DNA of 64,000 nt, from assembly GCA_020736575.1 (NCBI GenBank), contig JAGPYM010000010.1:992001-1056000 (forward strand), given 5' to 3'. Source of the stretch: Thelonectria olida (Eukaryota > Ascomycota > Sordariomycetes > Hypocreales > Nectriaceae). Of this stretch, positions 31,329 to 41,856 are shown piece after piece. A program made the translations under genes and the position numbers. The notes beneath the pieces are model-generated. The model saw nothing but the letters and a program-made list of their open reading frames with translations. It did not search any database and was not told the origin of the DNA. Each line of letters starts with the position of its first letter. Position 1 is the stretch's first letter.

Positions 31329-32006
31329 ATGAGCGCCCAAGCCCGTGTCATTCTTATCTCTGCAGAAGTTACTCTTTCTCAGGGCACCGGCACAGAGCAA
31401 TTTCGGCAGTCTCATATTGTTCGCCGCAAGCTCTTCGCTGATGACGCCGAGGAATTCAGAGCAACTTTGATGGGGGAGTTCCTCGCCGTCAAGCGGGGAG
31501 ATACTCCCTCGACCGAAGCTCTCTCCAAGATTGCTGCAAAAATCGTCTTGCAGTCCAACGGCACTGAGAAGTCCTTCTTCTCAGAGCGTGAGATGCCCTT
31601 TGAGACTGCCGACAAGATGGCATTCGAGTTCCTGGATCGTTTCCACACATTTGCGGTGGTGCCGGATGGTTCCTATCCAACTGAGTTAGGTGGTGTTACC
31701 CACACAACTACTGGCTCTTACCGCTCAACCGAAACTGATGATTCTGATGGCGATGATGCCAATGATGCCACTGATGCCACTGATGCCACTGATGCCACTG
31801 ATGCCGATGATGACGCCTCTCCGGCGGATATCCCGACGTCGGTCCTCAGCGGCAAAATGCAGCGTGGAAACTCAGGGGCCTCAGGCCTTCCCATTACACC
31901 CCGAGCAGCAGAGAAGCTTGCCTTCTCTCAGATGGCCAAAAATGAATCTGGGATGTTTAAGGCTATGATTGAGAGCGTTAATAGAGTCAAGAACACAGAA
32001 AAATAG
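31329..32006 (+). CDS. acidic hypothetical protein with DAT repeat
   Basis: 225 residues from ATCATCATGAGC. The N-terminal half alternates beta-like segments (RVILISAEVTLSQG) with helices (EALSKIAAKIVLQ). A 9-bp tandem repeat then encodes DAT units in an Asp-rich run (31750-31820), followed by a Ser/Pro stretch and a C-terminal helix. No family recognised. A GTGAGT...TTTAG intron-like stretch begins at the stop codon (32005-32051), but splicing it would still give TAG, so the stop stands. Confidence 0.55.
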   Translation: MSAQARVILISAEVTLSQGTGTEQFRQSHIVRRKLFADDAEEFRATLMGEFLAVKRGDTPSTEALSKIAAKIVLQSNGTEKSFFSEREMPFETADKMAFEFLDRFHTFAVVPDGSYPTELGGVTHTTTGSYRSTETDDSDGDDANDATDATDATDATDADDDASPADIPTSVLSGKMQRGNSGASGLPITPRAAEKLAFSQMAKNESGMFKAMIESVNRVKNTEK

Positions 32007-33508
32007 TGAGTTTCTCTCCAATTCTAACTATCATTTGCTAATTTGTTTAGGCGCGGTACCTGTATGCCGGTCACTATAACAGCACTGAGATGGGAGACCT
32101 ATATAGCAACTCATTCAACGACAACATTTTCAACAACAGCAATTTCATTTTCTGATCTCAGTGCAGTGTATAGACAAGAGTTCGTTGTATCTAGCTAATT
32201 ATGTACATGTCCTGGCTCCGATTCGCTCTGAGTGAAGTTTTCGCCTAATTGTGTGAGATGGTAATGGGTTGACTGAGGGGTTTGAGAGAAACTTACAACC
32301 ATCATTTGACACAGGAATTGGAATGTAGTTTGCGATATTGAAAAATATGTCCAACAACTCGCGTCTCATTTCTTGGTCGTATCTGAGGTACTCGAGTGGC
32401 CTCCCGCTTGTAGCCGTGGAATGAGTCCAGCATCGCCTGACGCAAGCATTGGGCTTTCTCTACTGACAGCCAGCAGTCGACGATTTGGGATTATCTTGGT
32501 TGCTTAGCTCCATCGAACCAAGCAATGGTAATTTCAAGAGAAACTTGGATGAGGTGAGTCGCGGGCCTCATTGTGTCCCGCTGTTATGGAGACAAATAAC
32601 AGTGGGATACTGAACGGCAATGTTGAGCACTCTGCAGCGGCAACGACACAGACAAGAGGCAAGGCGGGTTTACAAAGATTCCTCGTATTCTCTTTTCACA
32701 TGATGGATGCTGCGATCCAGCCATTCAGCTATGTGCATTAACCGCCTGTCCCTCGCGATCCCGTTGCTCCTTATCGTTCAGGGACGGTGAATTCCGAAAT
32801 GGTTGGTTGACGAGTGCATGGGCACCAGCGAGGTCTCGGGGAAAACCAGTGGCGTTTGGGAGGGTGGATATCCCAATTAAGGAGTAAAACCGGCCAACAC
32901 GGATGTGATGACTCTTCAAGGTTGTGTTGTTGGAATAGCGCAACTCGGTTCCAAGCTGTCGGAATTGTACTTGACTCGAGAGAGTAAGAGATTCGTGATG
33001 AAGTTGACAAAGTTCAGGTGTACAGGAGCTATATGAAGATGAGCAGACTGGACACCACCTACTTTACTAACGGTGGCCACGGTGGGAGAGGTGACAGTGG
33101 ACCGCTTTGTAAAATGGCTGCCTTGAAGGGAGCGATCGGCGGCTGACGTGAGGACCTGAAAAACAGGATAAAATACCGCAAAGCCCCCACAATTCGTCAG
33201 CTTGCCCCACGACCCCCCCGGCCCGTACCGCTCTGTCGGGTCGCGCGAGGTAATGAAGAAGAGCACATGACATGAAAGCAATGCGAATACCCCTCAACCC
33301 CTCTCTTAGATTTGGTGGAGAGTAATCCATTGTCACTTCCCTGGAATCAAGTTTTACCATAACAAAAAGCAATACTGCGTGTCAATTCAATTTCTTGCTA
33401 GGATACATTCCAAATCAATTGCATTGCCGTCCTTTCCTGTCATATTACCACCATTTCCACCTCCATTTGAGCCTTGCCCCTGCCCGGAAAGGTTCCCCTT
33501 AGGTTTCC
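32007..33508. other. long region with only a weak candidate gene
   Basis: No gene is firmly supported. On the minus strand, frames from about 33330 (MDYSPPNLREGLRG) to 32725 could be joined by introns with GTACGG and GTTAGT donors. The last frame (YSNNTTLKSHHIRVGRFYSL onward) looks weakly coding, but no family is recognised and the junctions are poor. It may be a decayed gene. Confidence 0.35.
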
Positions 33509-34042
33509 TCAACGTCTCTTGGGGGGGGGTTCATTGTCCTCTGATGAGCGTTTTCTCTTCTTTGATAGGTGCCCGACAGCCCCATCGAAGACCAGTGGGG
33601 GCAGCTGAAGAGGCGACGGGGAGAGACAGCCGGAGATGCCGTCTCGTATCGGGGAAGTTGCCCAGTCCATTTTTCTGAGTGTTGGTCGGGGAAAGTTGGC
33701 ATGTTCCACTCTGTAGTCTGCGCTACCCTTGTTTAGGTGAAGCGTGAACGCGTGGTGGCTTTCGGGGGAGAGATAAACGTCTGCCTGAATGCTCAACCAC
33801 GAGACAGGGAATCTCTGGTCGTTGGGGACGAAAGTGAGCGAAACCCACGCACAGATGTGTGGGTCGAGAAGAGGATCTTTTGTGAAAGGCAGAGGAAGCC
33901 ATCGGACACGGCCGTGGACGTCCGAGATTGATTCAACCTTGCTCAGGGTCATGCCGTCATGGTTTTTGTACTCGAGGGTGGCACGTATCCCGGGGACGCC
34001 AGAGGAAGATGTGTCAACTACTTTGCAGACGATGGGAGCCAT
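33509..34042 (-). CDS. transthyretin/HIUase-like small protein with nuclear-type tail
   Basis: 177 residues from MAPIVCKVVDTSSSGVPGIR. The first 100 residues follow the transthyretin/5-hydroxyisourate hydrolase pattern: C-x-V-x-D-T-S-S-G-x-P at the N-terminal strand, a D-x-x-G-R turn (DVHGRVRW), and a later strand pair. The signature C-terminal YRGS of both HIUase and transthyretin is absent, so urate-pathway catalysis is unlikely. The tail has a bipartite basic run (KKRKRSSEDNEPPPKRR), suggesting nuclear import. It is either a repurposed fold or an unrelated beta-sandwich protein. Confidence 0.5.
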   Translation of the reverse strand: MAPIVCKVVDTSSSGVPGIRATLEYKNHDGMTLSKVESISDVHGRVRWLPLPFTKDPLLDPHICAWVSLTFVPNDQRFPVSWLSIQADVYLSPESHHAFTLHLNKGSADYRVEHANFPRPTLRKMDWATSPIRDGISGCLSPSPLQLPPLVFDGAVGHLSKKRKRSSEDNEPPPKRR

Positions 34043-34240
34043 AGTAAAAAGGTAATGAGTGCGTGTTGCACAGCTAGAGCTATCTGGCTGCGGCGCTTTA
34101 ATATTTGAGAGAGCTGTTAAATTAGAACTTTGCGTATCGGGGCGTTGGTGATGGACCCCAGCGTAAATAGACGGGACAGTGTCCAACAAGGCGAGCAGGT
34201 GCGCGCGATCAGCGGCAGTGCCAGAACGTGGCTGGCGGAG

Positions 34241-34621
34241 CTACACCCACTCCTCGTCGCTGTCGCTGAAGGCGCAGAGCGCGGCAAACGGGTCTGGTGC
34301 CGTAGACTCTTGGGAGGAGGTAGCGTCTCGGTATGCCTCTACGGCAGCACGAATCGATTTGAATAGTATGGCAGCTTGCTCCGCATGGCGATTTTTCTGT
34401 TGGGAGTCTCGTCCGACTTGATCCTGCAGAGCCTTAATCTGGGAATCTTGCTCAATCACAATGTGCCGAAGTGACTCGACTTCCTTGCGCAGCCTTCTGT
34501 TCTCTTCGCCGAGAATCGCCAAAGACCGGGGTGGATGCGTGGTCCCACCGTCGCGCGATGATGTCTCACGCAATTGGAGTGGCAGGGGCAAGGATGGGAG
34601 CGGTTTCTCATATGGATGCAT
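34241..34621 (-). CDS. small coiled-coil protein
   Basis: 126 residues. Pro-rich N-terminus, then a clear heptad coiled coil at about residues 33-75 (EENRRLRKEVESLRHIVIEQ onward), a helix, and an acidic end (FSDSDEEWV). No DNA-binding basic motif precedes the coil. It lies between two other short minus-strand genes. Unknown function; possibly a dimerising partner. Confidence 0.5.
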   Translation of the reverse strand: MHPYEKPLPSLPLPLQLRETSSRDGGTTHPPRSLAILGEENRRLRKEVESLRHIVIEQDSQIKALQDQVGRDSQQKNRHAEQAAILFKSIRAAVEAYRDATSSQESTAPDPFAALCAFSDSDEEWV

Positions 34622-34879
34622 GGTGCGAGGATGGCGATGGGTTAGTGCGTGCCCGAACTCGATTGCATCAGAGGCATCATATATCTATACTTGCGAATAC
34701 ATGGTCAAAATAAGCCAGCTTAAATTGACCGTTTAGAGTTAATCTACAGTTCCGCATCCACCCTCAACCCGTGCCCGTGCCCGTGCCCGTGCCCGCCGGG
34801 CCCGCCCCAGCGCCCCCGCGCCCCCGCGCCCGTTTGTTCGTTTCTGCCCTTCCCCTCCTCATCTTGTCGATCCAGTCGT
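34622..34879. other. short intergenic with GTGCCC repeat
   Basis: Contains a short run of CCCGTG units at about 34770-34800 in a very GC-rich patch. Nothing else seen. Confidence 0.5.
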
Positions 34880-35553
34880 TTAAGCGCTCTCTCCTGCTTC
34901 GAGGTCACCCTCGACATGCCAGCCGAGCAGATGGTCCAGAATACCCTGTGTAAATACTTTGAGACTTCTTTTCAACTCTCCCATGGCATCGCGGAGAGAC
35001 TGGGACATGTCCAGCAATCTCGGCAGGCTTCTATCTACGCTGAAGCAAAGCTGGCGGAGTGTTTCGCTGTCTCTAGCAGCTGCGCCCTCTATCCTTTCCA
35101 GCCGAGCTGTCATGGTGCAGAGGAGCCTTATCATAGTTAGATCAGGCCAAAATTCCGTCCAAGGTGCGGTTTCTTTTCGACTTACTCCCTGATTTCATGG
35201 TGTCCAGCTCTGGCGTTGTAGGACGAGTCGTCCCATCTGGGGTGTGGTCCAACGTTACGCGATCCACACGTTGGTTCTATAGAAGAGCGGAAGGCGGAAA
35301 AGCTCATAGGGGCTTCTTGCGCTGTCGGCATGAATTGCTCATCTTTGAACATCTCATTGAACGCGCTGTTGCTGAACTTGCTGTCATCAACTGCATTCCC
35401 TTCAGATGCATTGTTGCTAAGGTTGTAGTCCTTGAAATTGTTGTCGCTGAAGGCATTCTCCAAGTTGTCCAGGTTGTCAAAAAAGCCAGCATCCATAACG
35501 AGTTCGTATTCCGGAGTGTTGTAGCTGTTTGCAATGCAAGCAGAGCTGTCCAT
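34880..35553 (-). CDS. hypothetical protein, Asn/Asp-rich with C-terminal helix
   Basis: Exons 35553-35186 and 35126-34880 (intron 59 nt with a GTAAGT donor and CTAAC branch point), 204 residues. The first 75 residues are rich in Asn and Asp and alternate with Phe and Leu (FFDNLDNLENAFSDNNFKDY), like a disordered activation-type or prion-like segment. The C-terminal half is helical with a regular Leu pattern (LERIEGAAARDSETLRQL; LLDMSQSLRDAMGELKRSL). No family recognised. Confidence 0.55.
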
Positions 35554-36248
35554 GTCTGAGCTGGTCAGGTTTTCTTCTTGATGGCTACAAGTGTTATCTG
35601 GACAGCGATTGTATTAAATACCACGGCTGGAGCGAGAATTAGACCTCTATCTATTTTAGGCTCTCGTAAATTGACACCAGCCTTCAATGAACGATGCAGT
35701 CACTCAGACGCGAGCACTTAAACACGCATGGACCTCCACTTTACTGCCCCTGACTCCTTTGCCCAGATGCAAGCACTTAAACACGCATGGACCTCCACTT
35801 TACCGCCCCTGACTCCTTTGCCCAGTCGCAAGGTGCGGATCAAGCGAGTTAAGAGCACAAAAAAAGAAACGCAACCAGTTTGACGGAACTGGCGGAACCT
35901 TTGAGTCCCACAAAACCGAGAATGATACCGTAGGTTAGCGTAGTGGATGCTCCGGAGGTGTAAGCACATCCTCGGAGGGATTGACGGCCGAGCGGCACTC
36001 TCATGGACCAACATCGCGTCACTCGTTTGCTCTATACGGTAAAAGCAAGGTCAGTAAGCGCCGACGCTACGAGGTTGCTGTTGGTGATGACTTTTGCAAG
36101 CATGCATGAGTGGACGGGGTGTAGAGAGGAGAGTAGAATGGGAATCTTGGTCCAAGAGCACGCCTGTACATTAGCAATATAAAACAATCTCATTCTGCTC
36201 TTGGAGACACAATAACTCGAGCAATTTGAACTGCATTGTTGATTAATT
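35554..36248. other. intergenic with 58-bp tandem duplication
   Basis: Promoters of two divergent genes. A tandem duplication of about 58 bp lies at 35711-35826. Confidence 0.5.
35711..35826. repeat. 58-bp tandem duplication
   Basis: The two copies both contain GCACTTAAACACGCATGGAC and CCCTGACTCCTTTGCCCAG, with only one internal difference (ACTG against ACCG). This indicates a recent slip or duplication. Confidence 0.85.
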
Positions 36249-36845
36249 ATGGAGAATCAGATCTTGCCCTCCCTCCGTCCCAGTTGGCTGGAAGATCGTA
36301 ACAGGATTTGTACTCGTGATCCTCGATCAGCCGATCACCCTCCCCTTCGCCTTTTCCTAGAGCGAGATGCAAGAGCGGGTTACAAGGCTTGCAACGCTTT
36401 TGCCCACCAACAGCATGATGCAACTATTGCTCTGCTCGAGCATCAACACGAAGTTCTCGTTAACCATCTCACCCACCACTATGAAACCCTTCTACAACAT
36501 CAGGAGTCAATTATCCGTCTTCTTTCAAGCCAGCTCAGCACGCAGGAAGTCATATTAAGAGAATTTAGGGGGTACAGAGACGTGTTAGAGGCGTCAATGG
36601 CACTCCAGGTACCACCTCTGCAAAGCCCTCAAGCGTTCTTGGCTGATTCCTGTAGGCCATTCAAAGATCTCCAAGTTCGGGAACTTTCAGCCCCATTACG
36701 CCCAATAGCGCGAGCGGTCATTGGTCGCTCCCGAGAAATATCCCGCCCTATGAGCTCTAAAGTCGATGAATCTCTTCCGAAAGCTCTCCTTCGAAGTTTT
36801 CAGGCCGGAGGACTACTGGACAGGGGAATATGTTGTTCTAGATAG
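36249..36845 (+). CDS. hypothetical His/Gln-rich coiled-coil protein
   Basis: 198 residues from the first ATG after a run of stops. The middle (AFAHQQHDATIALLEHQHEV onward) is a His- and Gln-rich helix with a heptad-like Leu pattern. The C-terminus is basic. Its last 8 bp overlap the end of the convergent MADS-like gene. No family recognised. Confidence 0.5.
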   Translation: MENQILPSLRPSWLEDRNRICTRDPRSADHPPLRLFLERDARAGYKACNAFAHQQHDATIALLEHQHEVLVNHLTHHYETLLQHQESIIRLLSSQLSTQEVILREFRGYRDVLEASMALQVPPLQSPQAFLADSCRPFKDLQVRELSAPLRPIARAVIGRSREISRPMSSKVDESLPKALLRSFQAGGLLDRGICCSR

Positions 36846-37152
36846 ATGCGTTAGAAGTTTTGGTATCGAGATTCACCTTCAAACGTACCAGTTCCTCTTG
36901 ACTCGGCGGTATATACCCATTTGAGTATTCCCATAAACGGTTGTTACGGCGGTTCCGAACAACGACGTAGATATCGATGTCGTCACATGTCTTATGAAGC
37001 TCATGTGCCTTTTTCAAGAAAGTCTGCCGACGTTTGGAGAACATGTTATTCCTTCTCTTGGCTCTCTGCCGAAGTAGCAGAACCATACTCGTCTTAGGAT
37101 GGACTTCTTTATGGGAAGCCAGGCAGTGATAATGACCCAATTCGTTAGCCAT
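36838..37152 (-). CDS. MADS-box-like small protein
   Basis: 104 residues if started at ATG 37152; an inner ATG at 37087 is equally possible. The core RRNNMFSKRRQTFLKKAHEL, then CDDIDIYVVVRNRRNNRLWEY, matches the central MADS/SRF motif (basic helix with R..F.KR...L.KKA.EL, then the hydrophobic beta strand). In classical MADS proteins this stretch binds CArG-type DNA and dimerises. The protein has little beyond this domain, so it may act as a dimerising competitor. It is related to the fragment at 30224-30400 and more loosely to the 7926 gene. Confidence 0.65.
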   Translation of the reverse strand: MANELGHYHCLASHKEVHPKTSMVLLLRQRAKRRNNMFSKRRQTFLKKAHELHKTCDDIDIYVVVRNRRNNRLWEYSNGYIPPSQEELVRLKVNLDTKTSNASI

Positions 37153-37696
37153 TGCAGGTTGCCCTTTGATGTTGCATTTCAATGGCACCAACAGAGTGGC
37201 CTTGCAGTGGTTTTAAGTCAATTTCTTTCTGTTTATTTACACATTACAGTTCATGATGCTTTCTTTTAGCCTGTTAAAGATAACGCGCGCCAGGGTAGCT
37301 CGTCGCGACCGGTGATCTCTTTCCAGCCCCGGCGGTTGTGTCAGTTTGGGTGCGCTTGGAGCCACTCGATGATTGTGCTGTTCCTGCCGCTCCGACTCTC
37401 CACTTTCGCGCCGAGTGCTCCGGAGGATCTTTCCCGGACTCGGTCGGACACCGAACCATCCCCACACCTGGATGCGCGGCTTTTCCTCCGGCAAGCCCAG
37501 TCGTAGTAGTTGCAAGTCGCTAAAATTAGAACGCGCTATAGGAGCCAACATGAAGATGACTGAGGAAGAGCTTGTGGTCGGTATAATAAGAGTGCCCACG
37601 GACACATCAACCCCGACGAGATTGTTTCTTTCTTCACATTTGATCTAGACGATTCATTCAAGTACCCTCCTCATTTGCCTATTATTCTACATTTGC
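37153..37696. other. intergenic, one doubtful minus frame
   Basis: An open frame of 122 codons on the minus strand (37605-37237) contains FSDLQLLRLGLPEEKPRIQV and a basic C-terminus. I recognise no family, and it lies where promoters for both flanking genes are expected, so I do not call it. Confidence 0.4.
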
Positions 37697-38936
37697 ATGT
37701 TCATTATGATGGCACGAACCCTTTCGATGGACTCTGCTCAACATGATGCCGTGAAGCCAGAGCCAGACTTTGCCACCTTACCTTCAACACCGCATACGGA
37801 TCAGAAACTCCTTTGCTATCGGACCAGGGAGATCCGACCCAAACCGACCGGATACCAAAGCAAAGAGCAAACCCGTACCGATCCGATAGCTCGAGAGCTT
37901 CCAACAAGGGCTGCCCGGCAAAACGCCAGTGCCAATCATGCCAAACCTGTCATTCAACCCAAAGCAGGAGAGCTTTACTTCGCGTATCGAAAGCAGTCTC
38001 AATGCTGGCTTGCAGCGCTCCTCCTCCCCTATCAAGAGCTAGACGATGTTGGTATCTCTGGCACCGTTGACAGCCTCGGTCTGTCAAGAAACGTGCCCGA
38101 TTGCCACTCCTATAATGTGAACACACGGGCGCTTGAGTGGCGAGAGGGGTATGAGGATGGCGGCCCTTCTTCCTACAAACGCAAGTTCCCTATCGCATAC
38201 TTCACTGGTCCGACTTTCCCGGATAGCGGAGCAACAGACTGGGTGGCCGCTGAGGATCTGAGAGTCCTTGACGAGTCATGCCTCATCAAGCCCTCTCCCG
38301 TTCCGCACTGCCGTGTTGTGCGAACATTCCTTGAGAGACGTGCAGTATCCGGCGCCTTGAAGGCCAGAATGGGAAACTTTCTTTTTCTATCTGGTATGTT
38401 ATAATCTTCTTGGAATAGTAACGAGTTTATATTGATTATCGTCTCTAGATGAGCAAAGTGAAGATGATAGTCCAAGTTCCCGTCCACATCTGGACTCATC
38501 CGAGAGAAGCTCCTCCACCAGGGGAGAGTGCGACAGAATGCAATCCGTCTCAACACCAAGCAGTGGTTTTACACTCCCACATCTCAGACTGCCAGTGCCC
38601 CGCCCAATACATCCAACTGCCAGTATCAGCCGAGCCAGGACACAGCACCAGCTAAATCTATCTAGCAGGTGTCGCCTTCCTCCAATCGACAGCCCACAGC
38701 GACGCCTGAATTGCATAACCTTGCCCCGTTTAAGTAATTTACTTGCTGAGTGGCCTGAGGACCTCCCACCGCGCATTCTTGAGCTTCTCGCCCAGAAATC
38801 GAATTGCGAAGGGTTTGAACCACTTCCACAAGACTTTAGGAACTCGCGAGGTTTGCTCCGCTGCCCGTTGTGTCATGAGATTAAAGAATTTGCGCAAGTA
38901 AAGCGCTTTACGAAACATTTGTGGAGGAAGCATTAG
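37697..38936 (+). CDS. Tudor/PWWP-like domain protein with C-terminal C2H2 finger
   Basis: Exons 37697-38393 and 38449-38936 (intron 55 nt with a GTATGT donor), 394 residues. After a disordered N-terminus, residues 95-205 start with GELYFAYRKQSQCWLAALLL and contain REGYEDGG, KRKFPIAYFTG and TDWVAAEDLRVLD. This is the pattern of small beta-barrel chromatin-reader domains (Tudor/PWWP-like) in which an aromatic cage binds modified histone tails. A Ser-rich linker follows, then a single C2H2-type finger at the extreme C-terminus (CPLCHEI...HLWRKH). It is probably a nuclear, chromatin-associated protein. The barrel assignment is by pattern only. Confidence 0.6.
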
Positions 38937-39215
38937 ATGCAGTCGCAATACCAAGTTTTTCATTCTATAATCCGCTATTCTAATATAAATCTATTAATAG
39001 TCCCTTGAACTCGATGTTATTAGCAACTCGGTAATGAGACCTGGGCGCGTAAGGGCTTAGGCCGGTATCCGGAATATGGATCCAGGGACTTCAGAGAAGA
39101 TACTAACGCAGGAATCCGAAATCTGGATTTGTATATAGACATTAGCCTCCGTCTACAGTGTGCCACCACCCTTGGCTCCGTCCCGCTTTCTCCTTGACAG
39201 TTTGAAGCACACGAA

Positions 39216-39761
39216 ATGAAAACCCTCGAAACCTCTGTCGAGCATCAAGCTACAATCCAAGATGGTGATACCATGCGGCTCGATACCCGTCTCCAGAAGC
39301 TCAAACCCCGGCCCCTCCTCCCTCCATCCCATGATCAGCCTTTGCAACACCACAACCAGCTTCCTCCAATCCAGCTCCAGCCTCCTCTGGTCCAGGAACT
39401 ACCTTCATTCCAACGTATGTTTTCTCAAGTCCGCTACTCAAGACCTCAGGTGTCTATTCCTCAAATGGCCTGGCCTGGCACATTCTGGGTGATACGCTGG
39501 AGGAAAATGCTTGATCTCTGGAGGCCTCGGGGCATTGTATATGAATTTTCCGCAGAAGAGCTCTTTCAAAAGCTTCGCGGCCATCTCAAATGCCACTATT
39601 ATCATTTAGAGTTACGATTCAAGACTCCAATGAGTTCGGTGAGCAAGACCCTTATCTGTGATGCTGCGGACAGCAATGAACGATTTCAATTACTGAAAGA
39701 ATCATGGCGAAGAGAAATTGTGGCATTCTATCAAACCCTAACTACTCATCTAAATATCTAA
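39216..39761 (+). CDS. hypothetical protein, 181 aa
   Basis: The ATG at 39216 is in good context. Gln/Pro/Leu-rich N-terminus (LQHHNQLPPIQLQPPLVQEL), then a Trp/Arg-rich middle and a more globular C-terminal half (YEFSAEELFQKLRGHL onward). No recognised family or signal peptide. It lies alone between the Tudor-like gene and the family-B gene. Confidence 0.5.
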   Translation: MKTLETSVEHQATIQDGDTMRLDTRLQKLKPRPLLPPSHDQPLQHHNQLPPIQLQPPLVQELPSFQRMFSQVRYSRPQVSIPQMAWPGTFWVIRWRKMLDLWRPRGIVYEFSAEELFQKLRGHLKCHYYHLELRFKTPMSSVSKTLICDAADSNERFQLLKESWRREIVAFYQTLTTHLNI

Positions 39762-40061
39762 TTGAGATAGAGCTTACTCCAAGAAACGAGTATGACAACT
39801 TGCATAGGGGAGAGCTACCGGGGATGCCTTAAGCCATAAGTTCTTGCTAGTCCGCTCTGAATTTTACAACTTTACATTTTCAAGAGGCATCCATTGGCCC
39901 CCATCGGGAAACTCCGTACATAACAATATGAAATTTCACTAATAAACAACACTGCTATACTATACAACTAGAACATAGTAAGCTAACTGATTAGAATCCA
40001 ACTAAGTCAATGCATCTGAAACAAGGCAAACAAGGTATCCCCATTTCGCGTCTCCTGGCCT
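39762..40061. other. intergenic between convergent genes
   Basis: AT-rich; nothing recognised. Confidence 0.5.
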
Positions 40062-41123
40062 CTAGTTGGGGTCTATATAGGATGCAGAGCTGCCGAACAA
40101 CCCAGTGGGCTTTGGCGGGGATGCAGAGCTGCCGAACAATCCAGCTGGCTTTAGTTGGGATGCAGAGCTGCCGAACAACCCAGTGGGCTTTGGCGGGGAT
40201 GCGGAGCTGCCCAACTGGAAGCCAGTGGGCTTTGGCGGGGATGCAGAGCTGCCGAACAACCCAGTGGGCTTTGGCGGGGATGCAGAGCTGCCGAACAATC
40301 CAGCTGGCTTTAGTTGGGATGCAGAGCTGCCGAACAACCCAGTGGGCTTTGGCGGGGATGCGGAGCTGCCCAACTGGAAGCCAGTGGGCTTTGGCGGGGA
40401 TGCAGAGCTGCCGAACGAAACCATTGACTTGAAGTCAGGCCCGGCGATGTTCGATCGAGGGTTGGCACATTTGTGGAATCCTATAGATTCAGCCCCGAGA
40501 AGATTCTCCAGTCGTTTTTCCCATGAGCAGAGATAATCCTCATGTTCCCTCCTAATCTGTTGCAGAAAATGCTTCAGTTGGTCTTTATACCATTCTGGCT
40601 TTACGTCAAAATCGGTTGTTGGATCAACCGGTTTGCGGTAGAAATTCTGCAATAATATTAGTATGATTTAATATTAATTTAAATGCGAACTTACCTTTTG
40701 TTCCAATTTCAGCGGTAGTATTTGAGTTATTCGTATGAAGTCACCCATCGTACTCGGAAGGGAGAAATCTGAAAATTGAATGCCCCCAGAGCGCCATGCA
40801 TGTCTCAACGCCAGAACCTCCATCCAGCCTAGCAGTTCCTCGATGTGTTCCCAGGCCTTCCACAGGTCTTGAGATGTCACATAATATAGATCATCTGGGC
40901 AATTAATTGATTGTACAAACTTCTTCTCAAGTGTAGTTTTGTCAAAGCTGTTGATCTTTTGGTCAAGCTCTTTGAGATCAGTAGAAGTTTGACTTTCCCA
41001 AAGCTGAATGAGCCGAGCCATATCGATTCCATTGCATAAAGCTTGGCCGTAAAGAGGGGTAACCACAAGGTTTTCATGGTCCCTCCAAAAGCCTGGTCGG
41101 AAACTTAAAGGGTAGTTGGCCAT
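40062..41123 (-). CDS. uncharacterised protein, member B of the family, with FG-like repeats
   Basis: Exons 41123-40695 and 40646-40062 (intron 48 nt, GTAAGT donor, CTAAT branch point), 337 residues. The helical core and the intron position match the gene at 23870-24766. The tail differs: about nine repeats of 12-15 residues such as GLFGSSASPPKPT, FQLGSSASPPKPT and GLFGSSASQLKPA. These resemble the GLFG/FG repeats of nuclear-pore proteins, although the cores show no nucleoporin fold I recognise. The repeats are almost identical at DNA level (40085-40415), so the tail is evolving by unequal exchange. Cellular role unknown; FG-like tails could give a weakly self-associating protein. Confidence 0.65.
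40085..40415 (-). repeat. 39-48-bp in-frame tandem repeats (FG-like tail)
   Basis: Alternating units of about 39 and 45-48 bp share the block GCAGAGCTGCCGAACAA (plus strand). A higher-order block of about 180 bp is repeated once (about 40095-40235 and 40236-40410). Confidence 0.8.
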
Positions 41124-41604
41124 CGTGCTTAAAGATCAATTAAAATGTAGTGGCAAAGACAATTAAGGGAAGCAATCAAAGTAGGGCTATAGTGGTATAT
41201 ATACTCCAGAAGTGCATCTGGGTCGTGGTATGGATCTCTAAATAAGCAATCACGTCGAATTTACGCAATGGTTTAAGTTAGCCAGCCCACTTTCTTTTGT
41301 GCTGTGGGTATGCTGTGCTCGACCTGTACCGCCTCGAGCTTTTCCCGGGCCGCGTTGGCCATCTTAAGCGCCGCCGAACTCGGCGCAGATGGCTTTGGCC
41401 TGCAGCGGTAGGCGATGCGGATGGCGTCGTGGGCGTCGAGATAGCCAGCATTCATTTACAAAACACGTCAATTCCAGCGGACTTACAGCTGTCTACTCAT
41501 ATAAAGTTATCATACCCTACTCAGCTGTTAGCTGCTTACTTAATAAGTTAGAGCATCATTTTAAACGACACCACGCATTATGGAAAACAAGGAAAAACTG
41601 AATA
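41124..41604. other. intergenic, one short minus frame
   Basis: A 60-codon minus frame at 41455-41273 (starting MNAGYLDAHDAIRIAYRCR) looks like the end of a coding sequence but has no partner exon that I could find. No other feature. Confidence 0.4.
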
Positions 41605-41856
41605 TTGATTCGAGCGCCAGCCAGTCTATGCACTAAATGGTCCTCGAAGCACATGACAATAGTGGCATTCCTTATAAGCTTAATTTATATTTACACAGCG
41701 CAAGATGAGGACTGGTCGACAACAGCAATAACAACAGTTTCCATTATTGGAGCTTGGGGAATTATCACAGCATTAATGCTTGCAATTTGCGAGCTGTGGT
41801 TCTTGAGGAAGTTGAGATATGAAGGCAAAAAAAACTCATATTTAAAACTATTATAA
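41605..41856 (+). pseudogene. partial copy of the four-pass membrane-protein gene
   Basis: The frame contains VAFLISLIYIYTAQDEDWST, then TAITTVSI, and aligns with exon 2 of the gene at 26977-27562 (IYTAQNGNWSITAIVNV). It retains two hydrophobic helices and a basic tail. The exon 1 part is not recognisable upstream. It ends inside the 3' end of the convergent ankyrin gene. It could still make a two-helix protein, but a truncated duplicate is the simpler reading. Confidence 0.6.

Noticed and set aside
40010..40536. Plus-strand frames over the FG-like repeat
   Set aside because: Shadows of the minus-strand gene, whose splice site and core match the paralogue at 23.9 kb.
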